DNA of 64,000 bases from Mucilaginibacter rubeus (GCF_014643835.1 NZ_BMKD01000003.1:124001-188000); one strand, 5' to 3'. Numbered from the stretch's first letter, positions 25,989 through 35,561 are shown. The notes: a model not told the origin generated them from the sequence alone. Numbers and translations: made by a program.

Positions 25989-27449
25989 TTACTTGCCGAT
26001 ACAAAACTTACTAAATATATTCTCCAGCAAATCATCTGTAGTAACAACACCGGTGATCTCACCGAGGTAGTGGAGTGCCTGTTTAATATCCATCGACAAA
26101 AAATCGGAAGTTATACTGCCATCAATACCGCCCAATACCCTTACAAGCGCCTCTTCAGTTTTTTGTAAGGCTTCGAGGTGGCGGATATTGGTAACGAGCG
26201 TTTCATCGCCACTGAGCTGGTCTTTTACGGCAGACGAGTAGATCTTGTGTTTCAGTTCGTCAATATGATGTTTTTCTTTGGCGGAGATAAAAATAATGTC
26301 CGGAAGTCCCAAAGCCTGTAGGAGGGAGGTAGCAGAAGTGGATAGATCCTGTTCATCAAAATCGTGATTAGCAAATAAATCCGCAAAGTTTTTTTCGGGC
26401 TTACCGACTTTCTGACTGTCGGACTTATTCAGCAGATCTGCTTTATTGGCTACCACTAACATGGTAACCCCGGGTTTTTGCAGGCTGGCGATATCACTAT
26501 TCAGTTCTTCAATAGTAATTTTAGCGGCGTCAAAAACGTAAACCAACAGGGCCGACTGGCTGATCTTTTCCATGGTGCGCTGTACGCCTATCTGTTCAAT
26601 GGCATCGGTAGCTTCCCGGATCCCGGCAGTATCAATCAGCCTGAAATTAATGCCCTGGATGTTCAGCACTTCTTCAATCGTGTCTCTTGTGGTACCGGGG
26701 ATGTGGCTCACTATGGCACGCTCTTCATTAAGCAGAGCATTCAGCAGGGTTGATTTGCCCGCATTTGGCTTGCCTGCTATTACCGTGTTTACACCATTTT
26801 TAATGGCGTTACCCAACTCAAATGAATTAATTAACCGGCCAACAATTTTGGTAATCTCGTGGATCAACTGTTTCAGCTGATCACGGTTGGCAAACTCTAC
26901 ATCTTCCTCAGCAAAATCGAGTTCCAGTTCAATGAGCGAAGCAAAGTTTACCAGTTGCTCGCGCAGGGCCTGTAATTGAGTGCTGAAACCTCCGCGAAGT
27001 TGTTGCAGGGCCACCTGCTGCGATGCTTTAGAGTTGGAGGCGATCAGATCGGCAACAGCCTCGGCCTGGCTCAGGTCGAGCTGACCATTCAGGAATGCCC
27101 TTAGCGTAAATTCGCCGGGTTTGGCCGACCGTGTACCTTTTTTGATGAACAGCTTAATGATACTTTCAATAATATAACCCGAAGCATGACATGAGATCTC
27201 AACCACGTTTTCGCGGGTGTATGACCGCGGGCCAACAAACAACGATACCAGCACCTCGTCCAAAATCAAATCGCCATCGGCAATGCTGCCGAAATGGATA
27301 GTATGCGATGCCTGTTTGCTCAGGTCTTTACCTTTAAATACACTGTTGGCTATGTTTATGGCATCAGGGCCCGAAAGGCGAATCACAGCAATGGCGCCCA
27401 CGCCGTTTGGTGTGGCAAGGGCAACTATGGTATCGGTATTATCTGTCAT
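25989..27449 (-). CDS. mnmE: tRNA modification GTPase MnmE, with an in-frame insert
   Basis: MnmE with MnmG modifies U34 of certain tRNAs. The protein has 486 residues against about 455 in most relatives. The N-terminal folate-binding domain begins DTIVALATPNGVGAIAVIRLSG. The G domain carries GKPNAGKST (G1), DTAGIRE (G3) and NKAD (G4). The C-terminus ends in CIGK, whose Cys is catalytic. The extra length falls between G4 and SAKE (G5) and reads KSDSQKVGKPEK plus some 20 residues, encoded by a repeat-like stretch. The GTPase core and catalytic Cys look intact. It is divergent from the nucleoid-associated protein gene. Confidence 0.96.
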   Translation of the reverse strand: MTDNTDTIVALATPNGVGAIAVIRLSGPDAINIANSVFKGKDLSKQASHTIHFGSIADGDLILDEVLVSLFVGPRSYTRENVVEISCHASGYIIESIIKLFIKKGTRSAKPGEFTLRAFLNGQLDLSQAEAVADLIASNSKASQQVALQQLRGGFSTQLQALREQLVNFASLIELELDFAEEDVEFANRDQLKQLIHEITKIVGRLINSFELGNAIKNGVNTVIAGKPNAGKSTLLNALLNEERAIVSHIPGTTRDTIEEVLNIQGINFRLIDTAGIREATDAIEQIGVQRTMEKISQSALLVYVFDAAKITIEELNSDIASLQKPGVTMLVVANKADLLNKSDSQKVGKPEKNFADLFANHDFDEQDLSTSATSLLQALGLPDIIFISAKEKHHIDELKHKIYSSAVKDQLSGDETLVTNIRHLEALQKTEEALVRVLGGIDGSITSDFLSMDIKQALHYLGEITGVVTTDDLLENIFSKFCIGK

Positions 27450-27460
27450 TTTTTAGTTGA

Positions 27461-27627
27461 TGGTTAATGGTTCATAGATCATAGCCTAAGCCCGCCTAAT
27501 TTACCAAAGTGCAAAGGTCGTTATTTCGTGGTGATTTTTCTCACCTACTCCTTCTAATCCATCTCCATATGACTTGAACATGAAAAACGCGGGCACACCA
27601 TGAACTATGATCCATGAACCATTAACT
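27461..27627. repeat. imperfect inverted repeat between mnmE and the nucleoid-associated protein gene
   Basis: Left arm near 27461-27487 (TTAATGGTTCATAGATCATAG core) and right arm near 27598-27627 are imperfect reverse complements built from TTCATAG/CTATGA words. Similar words occur at 31230-31302 upstream of the cystathionine gamma-synthase-type gene. The element fills the divergent promoter region, so it may belong to a dispersed intergenic repeat family or bind a regulator. Confidence 0.55.
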
Positions 27628-27652
27628 AAAATCTTTACCTTCGCAGGCAATT

Positions 27653-28711
27653 ATGGTAACTTTTTTTGAAGCTTCGCTCGAAACTATTTCGGTACATCAC
27701 GTTGGTAATCAGTCGCAGGAAGAGATGTATGCACTTTCCGAACAGCCATTGGAATTAAAGGATGAGATTATTCCCAACCTGCTTATGCAATATTTTCTGA
27801 AACCTTTTGAAAAGGCTAACGAGGTTTATCACCTGATGCACAGCAGTGGCGACCTGGAACTGAACGAACTCCATCACTTTACCACACAGGTATTTGATGA
27901 CAGCACTAAATTCCACGAAGCATCTGAGAAAATAGCGAAACATTTGTACAAGGTTACCAATCACCCTAATATTAAAAGCGGTGAACTTTATGTGGTTTAC
28001 TTTAATAAAGTACAAATTGAAGGCAACCCACTGGATGCCATCGGGATCTTCAAGTCGGAAAACAAGGAAACTTACCTTAAAGTTTATCCCGACAAGGGTG
28101 GTTTCCAGGTTGACTATGAGCAGGACGCTATCAACATTAATAAACTGGATAAGGGTGTACTCATCTTCAATATCGAAAAAGAGAACGGCTACAAGGTAGT
28201 GGTTGTTGATAAAACCAACGGCGGGCAGGAAGCTGCCCGTTTCTGGAAGGATGATTTTTTGCAGTTGAAGATCCGCAATGACAGTTTCAACCAAACCAAC
28301 AATACGTTAGGCATCTACAAAAACTTCATCACCGAAAAAATCGATGAAGAATTTGAGATGAGCAAAGCTGACAAGATAGACCTGCTGAACCGCTCCATGA
28401 AGTATTTTAAGGAGAAGGAAACCTTTGATATGGAGGAGTTTTCGAATGAAGTGATCGGCAACGAACAGGCCATTGAATCATTCAAAACTTTCAAAAACCA
28501 GTACGAGCAGGAATTTGACAGCCCTATTGCCGATAATTTTATTATATCAGAAAATGCGGTAAAAAAACAGGCCCGTGTTTACAAAAGCGTTTTAAAACTT
28601 GATAAAAACTTCCATATTTATATTCATGGCGATAAAGAACTGATTGAGAAAGGTTTTGACGATGGGAGGGCGATGAATTATTATAAGGTTTATTTTAAGG
28701 AGGAGGCGTAG
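27653..28711 (+). CDS. nucleoid-associated protein (NdpA/YejK family)
   Basis: This is a 352-residue cytoplasmic protein of the 37-kDa nucleoid-associated family. Diagnostic parts are the acidic N-terminal half (LSEQPLELKDEIIPNLLMQY), GELYVVYFNKVQIEG and the C-terminal HIYIHGDKELIEKGFDDGR. YejK-type proteins bind DNA or nucleoid proteins, and their role is poorly known. There is no signal peptide. It is divergent from mnmE. Confidence 0.85.
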   Translation: MVTFFEASLETISVHHVGNQSQEEMYALSEQPLELKDEIIPNLLMQYFLKPFEKANEVYHLMHSSGDLELNELHHFTTQVFDDSTKFHEASEKIAKHLYKVTNHPNIKSGELYVVYFNKVQIEGNPLDAIGIFKSENKETYLKVYPDKGGFQVDYEQDAININKLDKGVLIFNIEKENGYKVVVVDKTNGGQEAARFWKDDFLQLKIRNDSFNQTNNTLGIYKNFITEKIDEEFEMSKADKIDLLNRSMKYFKEKETFDMEEFSNEVIGNEQAIESFKTFKNQYEQEFDSPIADNFIISENAVKKQARVYKSVLKLDKNFHIYIHGDKELIEKGFDDGRAMNYYKVYFKEEA

Positions 28712-28847
28712 AAGATTAAGCTTTAAAATTTAATAAACCTGATACACTGCAACATCGCATCTTCAATCAGATGTTTAGTAAACCTTTCCATTTGTGAAAA
28801 GTCATACTGGTACAACACAGTATTACTAACCAAATCACAACACACAA

Positions 28848-29159
28848 ATGAAAAGGTCATTCATAATCATCTCATTGTTATTCGTCATTACAAGCTGCAG
28901 CGTATTACAAAATGGGGGCGTTCCGCAATATGCACTTGGCATGAGCGAAAAAGATTTTACAGCCTCTCAACGGTTTAACCTCTCGCTGGTCGAAGCCACA
29001 CCAGGCCATTCTATTTACAAGCGTACTGTTGAAGCCGATGCCCAAAGGGTAATTGCAAACATGTATTACTATTTTGATGATGGTAAATTAGTGCGTATGC
29101 GCCGGGTAGAAGAACCCAAACCCATAGTTGTAGTTGAGCAAAAACCAGCCACTTTATAA
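28848..29159 (+). CDS. small lipoprotein of unknown function
   Basis: This 103-residue protein has a lipoprotein signal peptide ending in the lipobox LFVITSC (Cys near residue 17). The mature part is short and ends in a Lys/Pro/Glu-rich tail. It contains GMSEKDF and YYFDDGKLVRMR, a pattern like small outer-membrane SmpA/OmlA-type folds, but no family is certain. It converges on the TIGR02757 gene, whose stop lies 11 bases away. Confidence 0.78.
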   Translation: MKRSFIIISLLFVITSCSVLQNGGVPQYALGMSEKDFTASQRFNLSLVEATPGHSIYKRTVEADAQRVIANMYYYFDDGKLVRMRRVEEPKPIVVVEQKPATL

Positions 29160-29170
29160 CCGATAAATGA

Positions 29171-29947
29171 TCAAAACTGCACTCCCCAACGCTCTTCAAT
29201 CCCCAAACCAAACAAGGCAAAATCATATTTAACCGGATCGTTAGGATCGAACTCACGGAGTCTTTCGGTTAATTCAAGGGCCGTTTGCCAGTCGGTTTGT
29301 TTACGGGTGATGAGGTTGAGTTTGCGGGAAACTCTGTCAACATGTAAATCAAGCGGGCAGATCAGGTCGGAAGGTTTGATGCGGTTCCAGATGCCAAAAT
29401 CAACGCCGTTATCGTCCTTCCGCACCATCCAGCGTAAAAACATATTTAGCCGTTTGCAGGTTGATTTTTGCGATGGTGATGACACATGTTTTTTAGTACG
29501 ATGCGGAAAATCGGGCAAAGAAAAGAAATATGATCGAAAGCCCCCCAACCCCCTAAAGGGGGAGTAATCGCCATCTTCGGGAATAAACGCGTCTTCGAGG
29601 GACTCAAAGCGCTCATAATGCTGCCTGAAGAAAGCGATAAAATATAAAGTATCCACATCATTAAAAGTGCGGTGCTTGAACTTTAATAGCTTTTTCAGAT
29701 CAGGCTCTTCATGATTGATGATGAAATCATAAGGCGCGCCATCCATCAACGTAATAAGTTCTTTGCATTTTTTGATAATGGTAACCCGTTGTCCCCAGGC
29801 CAGTGTGGCAGCCCAGAAACCCATGATCTCGATATCTTGCTTTTGGCTAAACATGTGCGGGATAGTCACCGGATCATTCTCAATAAATTCGGGGCGGTTA
29901 TATTGGGCAACTTTCGCGTCGAGGAAGGCTTTGAGATTTTCCGTCAT
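29171..29947 (-). CDS. TIGR02757 (DUF2400) family protein with an in-frame repeat insert
   Basis: This 258-residue cytoplasmic protein is of unknown function. The family is thought to resemble helix-hairpin-helix DNA glycosylases. Conserved parts are MGFWAATLAWGQRVTIIKKC, PHRTKKHVSSP and CKRLNMFLRWMVRKDDNGVDFG, and DLHVDRVSRKL. Between residues ~125 and 140 the protein reads SPFRGLGGFRS. This is encoded by 29537-29565 (AAGCCCCCCAACCCCC and TAAAGGGGGAGT), a sequence that looks like a common intergenic repeat. The frame is kept, so the protein is probably still made. Confidence 0.85.
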   Translation of the reverse strand: MTENLKAFLDAKVAQYNRPEFIENDPVTIPHMFSQKQDIEIMGFWAATLAWGQRVTIIKKCKELITLMDGAPYDFIINHEEPDLKKLLKFKHRTFNDVDTLYFIAFFRQHYERFESLEDAFIPEDGDYSPFRGLGGFRSYFFSLPDFPHRTKKHVSSPSQKSTCKRLNMFLRWMVRKDDNGVDFGIWNRIKPSDLICPLDLHVDRVSRKLNLITRKQTDWQTALELTERLREFDPNDPVKYDFALFGLGIEERWGVQF

Positions 29948-29963
29948 GGGTATTTACAAAAAC

Positions 29964-30043
29964 GTCATTGCGAGGTACGAAGCAATCCCAAACTATACAG
30001 AGCGGCTCTGCCTGTCGGGGATTGCTTCGTACCTCGCAATGAC
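29964..30043. repeat. palindromic intergenic repeat, CATTGCGAGG family, copy 3
   Basis: Arms GTCATTGCGAGGTACGAAGC and its exact reverse complement close a unit with centre CTATACAGAGCGG. This is the most symmetric of the three copies. It lies between the TIGR02757 gene and the cystathionine gamma-synthase-type gene, both on the minus strand. Confidence 0.9.
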
Positions 30044-30064
30044 GCGTATTTTTTAATATAAAAC

Positions 30065-31204
30065 TTAACTTAAAGCTTGCTTAATATCCTCAAGCAGATC
30101 CTCAATATCCTCTACCCCTACGCTCAAACGCAGCAGGTTATCAACTACGCCGGCTTTTTCGCGCTCGGCTTTGGGAATGGAGCCATGTGTCATGCTTACC
30201 GGGTGATTGATCAATGATTCAACTCCTCCTAATGACTCGGCCAATGAAAATACTTTAAATGACGACGCGATGCGGAAAGTCTCCTGCAAATCGGCGTCTT
30301 TCAATACAATCGAGATCATGCCACCAAAATCGCGCATCTGTTTTTTGGCAATGTCATGATTTGGGTGATCGGTAAAGCCCGGCCAGTAGATCTTTTCAAC
30401 CTTCGGATGATCTTTCAAAAACTCAGCAATCTGCCTGCCGTTTTCACAATGAGCTTTCATGCGCAGGTGGAGGGTTTTGATGCCTCTCAAAACGAGGAAA
30501 CTATCCATCGGTCCAGGAGTGGCTCCGCAGGCGTTATAGATGAACCAGAGCTTTTTATAAAGATCCTCATCGTTCAGCATCAGTGCACCCATCACCACAT
30601 CGCTGTGGCCACCTATGTATTTGGTTACCGAATGCATTACAATATCAGCACCCAAATCAATTGGGTTTTGCAGGTATGGTGATGCAAATGTATTATCTAC
30701 CACAAAAAGTAAATTCTTCTCTTTCGTGATCTTACCTATGGCTTCTATATCCACAATCCGCATGGTTGGGTTGGTAGGTGTTTCAATCCAAACCAGCTTA
30801 GTTTTATCATTTACATGGGCACGAACAAGTTCCGGATCAGACAGATCCAAAAAGTGGAACTTGATGCCGTAGTTAGCAAAGATCTTGGTGAAGATCCGGT
30901 ATGAACCACCGTAAAGGTCATTACCGGTAATAACTTCATCGCCGGGCGCAAGCAGTTTCATCACCGCATCAGTAGCGCCCATACCGCTCGAAAACGCCAG
31001 GCCAAACTTTGCGTTTTCCAAAGCAGCCAAACAATCTTCCAGCGCTTTACGGGTAGGGTTGGTACCACGCGAGTACTCATAGCCCTTATTATCCCCCGGC
31101 GATTTTTGCCAGTAGGTTGATGTTTGATATATTGGCGTCATGATAGCGCCGGTTGTTGGATCGGGCTCCTGCCCTGCGTGTATTGCTTTAGTTGCGAATT
31201 TCAT
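30065..31204 (-). CDS. cystathionine gamma-synthase/lyase family PLP enzyme
   Basis: This is a 379-residue enzyme counted from the ATG at 31204, which gives the family start KFATKAIHAGQEPDPTTGAI. The longer start at 31243 adds 13 residues from repeat-rich DNA and was rejected. PLP-fold motifs include YEYSRGTNPTR, GNDLYGG, VDNTFASPYLQNP and the PLP-lysine region HSVTKYIGGHSDVVMG (Lys in TKY). It should catalyse gamma-elimination or replacement in Met/Cys metabolism. The sequence cannot by itself separate synthase (MetB) from lyase (MccB) activity. Confidence 0.93.
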   Translation of the reverse strand: MKFATKAIHAGQEPDPTTGAIMTPIYQTSTYWQKSPGDNKGYEYSRGTNPTRKALEDCLAALENAKFGLAFSSGMGATDAVMKLLAPGDEVITGNDLYGGSYRIFTKIFANYGIKFHFLDLSDPELVRAHVNDKTKLVWIETPTNPTMRIVDIEAIGKITKEKNLLFVVDNTFASPYLQNPIDLGADIVMHSVTKYIGGHSDVVMGALMLNDEDLYKKLWFIYNACGATPGPMDSFLVLRGIKTLHLRMKAHCENGRQIAEFLKDHPKVEKIYWPGFTDHPNHDIAKKQMRDFGGMISIVLKDADLQETFRIASSFKVFSLAESLGGVESLINHPVSMTHGSIPKAEREKAGVVDNLLRLSVGVEDIEDLLEDIKQALS

Positions 31205-31311
31205 GAGTTGTGCTGTAAGCACGGTCCGTAGTCGATAGTTCATGGACCATAGTAAAAAAACAATTATTCATAGCTATGGACTATCGGCCATAAACTATGG
31301 ACTTTACAAAA

Positions 31312-32784
31312 TTAATACGCCCTCGCAAATAACACCCGCTGCGTCGATGGCTTACCTGTCAAAATACATTTACCTTCTTCCTGTTTATTATCTAAAGGTA
31401 TGCAACGGATTGTCGCCTTAGTTTCCTCTTTTATTTTTTGTTCGGTTTCGGATGTGCCGTCCCAGTGTGCACTGATAAAGCCGGGTTGTTCATCGAGCAT
31501 ACGTTTAAATTCATCCCAGGTATCAACTTCGGTGGTATTTTCGGCACGGAAATCAAACGCTTTTTTGTAGATGTTATTTTGGATCTCCTCGAGCAGGCTT
31601 TCTATTTTACCGGAAAGGCCTTCCTGTGTGGTTGTTTCTTTTGTTTTAGTATCACGACGGGCCAGTTCAACTGTTCCGTTCTGCATATCACGGCTGCCTA
31701 TGGCTACGCGTAATGGAACACCTTTCAGTTCGTATTCAGCAAATTTAGCTCCCGGGCGATGAGTATCGCGGTTATCAAACTTAACCGAAATACCTTTAGC
31801 CTTAAGTTCCTTTTTTAACGAGTTAACATAGGCGCTGATATTATCCAGCTCTTCCTGGTGTTTATAGATAGGCACAACTACAACCTGAATTGGTGCAAGT
31901 TTCGGAGGCAATACAAGGCCTGCGTCATCGCTGTGAGCCATGATCAATGCCCCAATTAAACGGGTTGAAACGCCCCATGAAGTAGCCCAAACGTGTTCGA
32001 TTTTATTCTCTTTGTTGGTGAACTTTACATCAAACGCTTTGGCAAAGTTCTGTCCTAAAAAGTGCGATGTACCAGCCTGTAAGGCTTTACCGTCCTGCAT
32101 CAAAGCTTCAATACAATAGGTATCCAAAGCACCGGCAAAACGCTCATTAGCAGTTTTACGGCCTTTTACTACCGGCAATGCCATCCAGTTTTCGGCAAAA
32201 TCGGCATATACGTTCAGCATTTGCTCGGTTTCGGCTACCGCTTCTTCAGCCGTTGCATGCGCGGTGTGGCCTTCCTGCCATAAAAATTCGCTGGTGCGTA
32301 AAAACAAACGGGTACGCATTTCCCAGCGCATTACGTTGGCCCACTGGTTAACCAGGATAGGCAGGTCGCGGTATGATTGGATCCAGCCCTTGTAAGTGTT
32401 CCAGATAATAGTCTCTGATGTCGGACGGATGATGAGCTCTTCTTCAAGCTTGGCTTCTTCGTCAACAATAATATTTCCTTCGCCATCATTTTTGAGGCGG
32501 TAATGAGTTACAACAGCACATTCTTTGGCAAAACCGTCAACATGGCTGGCCTCCTTACTAAAGAATGACTTGGGTATTAAAAGCGGGAAATAAGCATTAC
32601 TGTGACCGGTGTCTTTAAACATCTCGTCAAGCACCGCCTGGATCTTTTCCCATATCGAATAGCCGTACGGTTTAATGATCATACAGCCTCTAACCGGCGA
32701 ATACTCGGCCATGTCAGATTTAATTACTAAGTCGTTAAACCATTGCGAATAATCTTCGTCTTTACTAATAACACCTTTGCTCAT
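31312..32784 (-). CDS. proS: prolyl-tRNA synthetase, short archaeal/eukaryote-like type
   Basis: This 490-residue class II synthetase charges tRNA-Pro. Length and lack of the ~180-residue editing insertion place it in the ThrS-like short ProS group. Motif 2-like [40 protein letters not shown] and the anticodon-binding domain ([10 protein letters not shown] onward) are visible. The C-terminus ends [13 protein letters not shown] with a zinc-type extension. It is read after the cystathionine gamma-synthase-type gene's promoter area and divergent from the Gly/Tyr lipoprotein. Confidence 0.95.
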   Translation of the reverse strand: MSKGVISKDEDYSQWFNDLVIKSDMAEYSPVRGCMIIKPYGYSIWEKIQAVLDEMFKDTGHSNAYFPLLIPKSFFSKEASHVDGFAKECAVVTHYRLKNDGEGNIIVDEEAKLEEELIIRPTSETIIWNTYKGWIQSYRDLPILVNQWANVMRWEMRTRLFLRTSEFLWQEGHTAHATAEEAVAETEQMLNVYADFAENWMALPVVKGRKTANERFAGALDTYCIEALMQDGKALQAGTSHFLGQNFAKAFDVKFTNKENKIEHVWATSWGVSTRLIGALIMAHSDDAGLVLPPKLAPIQVVVVPIYKHQEELDNISAYVNSLKKELKAKGISVKFDNRDTHRPGAKFAEYELKGVPLRVAIGSRDMQNGTVELARRDTKTKETTTQEGLSGKIESLLEEIQNNIYKKAFDFRAENTTEVDTWDEFKRMLDEQPGFISAHWDGTSETEQKIKEETKATIRCIPLDNKQEEGKCILTGKPSTQRVLFARAY

Positions 32785-32884
32785 ATTGATTGGATAGAAT
32801 TTGGACTTGTGTAATTGTTGTATATTGCTGCCAAATTTATAAATTTAAAACTTATTTGACCTTGAACTTTTTACTAACCTGCAT

Positions 32885-33820
32885 ATGAAACGGAACATCG
32901 CGATAGGAATGTTTATCATCGGTGCCATGGCATTGAGTTCCTGCTCTACAACCAAGCTTGCATCAAACCAAAGTAATGACAACGTTTATTTTTCTGATGC
33001 ACGAGCGGGCGATGAACCTGTTTACGCACAACAGCCGGCTTACAACCAAACCCCGGTTGCAGAGGATGGGTATAGTGATGACGACGATGATTACTTTTAC
33101 TACGATGATTATTCGGCACGTATAAACCGTTTCAGTTACTTTTCTCCTTTCGGCTATTATGACGACTTTTATTCGGCGTACAATAACTATCCTTACTACA
33201 ACTATGGATTGAGCTATGGTGGTTTAGGATATTATGGCGGTGCTGGTTATTACAACGGCTGGGGATTGGGTTATGGCGGCTACTACGGCGGCCTTGGCTT
33301 AGGATTAGGTTATGGATACGGCGGTTATTATGGTGGCTGGGGCTTAGGCTACGGATATGGTGGATACGGCGGTTATTACGGCGGCGGTTATGGATACGGT
33401 GGATATGGCGGTTACTATGGTGGAGGCTATGCTTCGTCAGGTACAGCGCGTCCTTATCGTGGTAATGGCAATCCTTTTGCAGGCAGCGGGCGCCGCCCTG
33501 TCAGCAGTGCCACTTCCGGTATAGGCTACATTCCCGGAGGCCGTAACAGACCATTGGGCAGCAGAACGAACACTTACAGTAACGGCAGCAGCAATAGCGG
33601 AAATAACAGTTATAATAATAACAATGGCACCCGCTATGCACGCCCGGCCCGTACGGACGCGGCGCCTACCCGTGATGCACAGCCGGTTTACAGACAGCCA
33701 CAGGTTGAACGTACATCGCAGCAACCATCGTATACGCCATCACCAAGCTCAAGCGGCGGCAGTTCACGCAGCACCGGCAGCAGCAGTGGCGGCGGTGGCG
33801 GCAGACCATCAAGACCATAA
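32885..33820 (+). CDS. Gly/Tyr-rich lipoprotein
   Basis: This 311-residue protein has a lipobox (MALSSC, Cys near residue 20) and an acidic Asp/Tyr stretch (SDDDDDYFYYDDY). A run of about 70 residues made of GGYYGG/GYGYGGY repeats follows, then a Ser/Asn/Arg-rich tail ending in Gly-Ser. The low complexity suggests an exposed, self-associating surface protein. DNA in 33220-33425 is correspondingly repetitive and prone to repeat-length change. The gene is followed after 33 bases by the FadL-like porin. No enzymatic domain is visible. Confidence 0.85.
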   Translation: MKRNIAIGMFIIGAMALSSCSTTKLASNQSNDNVYFSDARAGDEPVYAQQPAYNQTPVAEDGYSDDDDDYFYYDDYSARINRFSYFSPFGYYDDFYSAYNNYPYYNYGLSYGGLGYYGGAGYYNGWGLGYGGYYGGLGLGLGYGYGGYYGGWGLGYGYGGYGGYYGGGYGYGGYGGYYGGGYASSGTARPYRGNGNPFAGSGRRPVSSATSGIGYIPGGRNRPLGSRTNTYSNGSSNSGNNSYNNNNGTRYARPARTDAAPTRDAQPVYRQPQVERTSQQPSYTPSPSSSGGSSRSTGSSSGGGGGRPSRP

Positions 33821-33853
33821 ACCTAAATCTTATATTTTATTTACCTGAATTTT

Positions 33854-35335
33854 ATGAAAATCAAGTATTTACTAAGCATAATTGCTATAGTAGCAATTAC
33901 TAAAGATAGTTTTGCGCAATACTCACAGGATGCCATCAGGTTTTCAACCTTTCAAACCGGATCAACTTCACGTATCAAAGCTATTGGGAACGCCGGCACA
34001 GCTGTAGGCGGCGATTTGAGTTCAGTTAGCGGCAATCCTGCCGGCTTAGGCTTTTTTACACACTCGGAGGTTAGTATTACCCCTGAGTATGATAACTCAA
34101 AAATAAGCTCCAGCTTTTTTGGGCAGGCAGGCAGCGCCAACCGTAACGATGTGAACATGAGCAACGCAGCCATCGTATTTTATCAGCAACTAACTACCCG
34201 TGGGCGCGACAAAAGCAAAGGCTGGCTAAGCATCAATTATGGCGCGGGCTACAGCCGTACCAATAACTTTTATGAAAACGTTGCTTACGGCGGTACAAAC
34301 CAAACCAGTTCTATTTCTGATTACTATGCCGGTATTGCCAAGCGCGAAGTATCTCAATATGGCAGTGTTAACCCTAAGGGCCTTGATGGATGGGCATATG
34401 ATCATGTCCTGATCGATAATTTCGGCCCGGCATCAGACCCGAACTCATATTCAAGCACAGTGAATGTTCCGGTAAGGCAATTGGCGGGGATTACCCGTAC
34501 CGGCGGCCAGTCGGAGTTTAACCTTTCGTTCGGTGCCAATTACAGCAATAAGCTTTACTTAGGTTTGGGACTGGCTATTACCGATATCAGGTATAATTCG
34601 CACGCCAGGTTTACCGAAAATGGCAACGCCATTATAACCAATGGCGGCAACCCTACCGACTTTTCATCCACTTTTGCGCAAGACCAAAGCACCAAAGGCT
34701 CGGGCTTTAACGCCAAATTGGGTATTATTTATAAACCTATACAAGCTTTACGCCTGGGCTTTGTATTTACCTCACCAACGTTTTATAATATTGATGATTC
34801 ATATTCCGAAGGGCTTGCCACGCAATACACAGGTGGCAAGAGTCATGAAAACGAATCCGAACCATATCAGCTAAGCTACAATCTGCGTACGCCGTTAAAA
34901 TTAGCAGGTGGCGCGTCTGTTTTCATAGGCAAATATGGTTTCATAAGCGGCGATGTTGAATATATCGATTATACCACTACTCATTTAAGCAGTAACGACA
35001 GTTATACTGCCGATGGTGACAACAGCGATATCAAATCACTTTACCGTTCAACAGTGAACCTTCATGTGGGCGCCGAAGTAAACGTGAACAGCCTCGTTTA
35101 TCTGCGCGGCGGTTACAGCCAGCAAGGTAACCCGATGAAAGACCTTGGCAGCGATATTAAAACAGTTAGCGGCGGTATAGGCTTTCATTTTGGTGCTTAT
35201 TTTGTTGACGCTACTTACGCCAGGGTAACCGGCAAGCAAACCATTTTCCCTTATGAAGTAGGTGCAACCAGTCCTTTCGCCGATTTGAAAAAAACTAACA
35301 ACAATGCATTCCTTACTTTAGGGTACCGCTTTTAA
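33854..35335 (+). CDS. OmpP1/FadL-family outer membrane protein
   Basis: This is a 493-residue beta-barrel protein with a signal peptide (LLSIIAIVAITKDSFA, then QYSQDAI). The N-terminus resembles the FadL hatch (GNAGTAVGGDLSSVSGNPAG) and the last strand ends in an aromatic (NAFLTLGYRF). FadL relatives import hydrophobic molecules; the substrate is unknown here. The gene is likely co-transcribed with the Gly/Tyr-rich lipoprotein and is followed by a hairpin terminator. Confidence 0.87.
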   Translation: MKIKYLLSIIAIVAITKDSFAQYSQDAIRFSTFQTGSTSRIKAIGNAGTAVGGDLSSVSGNPAGLGFFTHSEVSITPEYDNSKISSSFFGQAGSANRNDVNMSNAAIVFYQQLTTRGRDKSKGWLSINYGAGYSRTNNFYENVAYGGTNQTSSISDYYAGIAKREVSQYGSVNPKGLDGWAYDHVLIDNFGPASDPNSYSSTVNVPVRQLAGITRTGGQSEFNLSFGANYSNKLYLGLGLAITDIRYNSHARFTENGNAIITNGGNPTDFSSTFAQDQSTKGSGFNAKLGIIYKPIQALRLGFVFTSPTFYNIDDSYSEGLATQYTGGKSHENESEPYQLSYNLRTPLKLAGGASVFIGKYGFISGDVEYIDYTTTHLSSNDSYTADGDNSDIKSLYRSTVNLHVGAEVNVNSLVYLRGGYSQQGNPMKDLGSDIKTVSGGIGFHFGAYFVDATYARVTGKQTIFPYEVGATSPFADLKKTNNNAFLTLGYRF

Positions 35336-35379
35336 CCGTTGATTTTTTTGATTGATTACGCTTATTGCGTTGATCTGTT

Positions 35380-35412
35380 CAGCCTGGCTTTCTGTTACGG
35401 AAAGACAGGCTG
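35380..35412 (+). terminator. hairpin after FadL-like gene
   Basis: CAGCCTG (35380-35386) pairs with CAGGCTG (35406-35412). The stem continues with CTTTC/GAAAG after one mismatch, and TTTCATTT follows. It lies 45 bases past the stop codon. Confidence 0.7.
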
Positions 35413-35561
35413 TTTCATTTAACGTATATCGTTGTGCCGTTGTTGATGTCGTCGCCAGCAATGCCGAAAAAGTCAAAATGTGCTATTATCAGCGAAATCA
35501 ACGTAATCAAAAATATCAACGGTCAAATTAAGTAACTTGCCATTCATAATTTAAATTGACC

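Noticed and set aside
29964-30043. Intrinsic terminator
   Set aside because: The palindrome is strong but lacks a T-run and matches the dispersed repeat family, so it is listed as a repeat.
31205-31243. Longer start for the cystathionine gamma-synthase-type gene
   Set aside because: Residues before KFATKAIHAG come from repeat-rich DNA and are not part of the family N-terminus.
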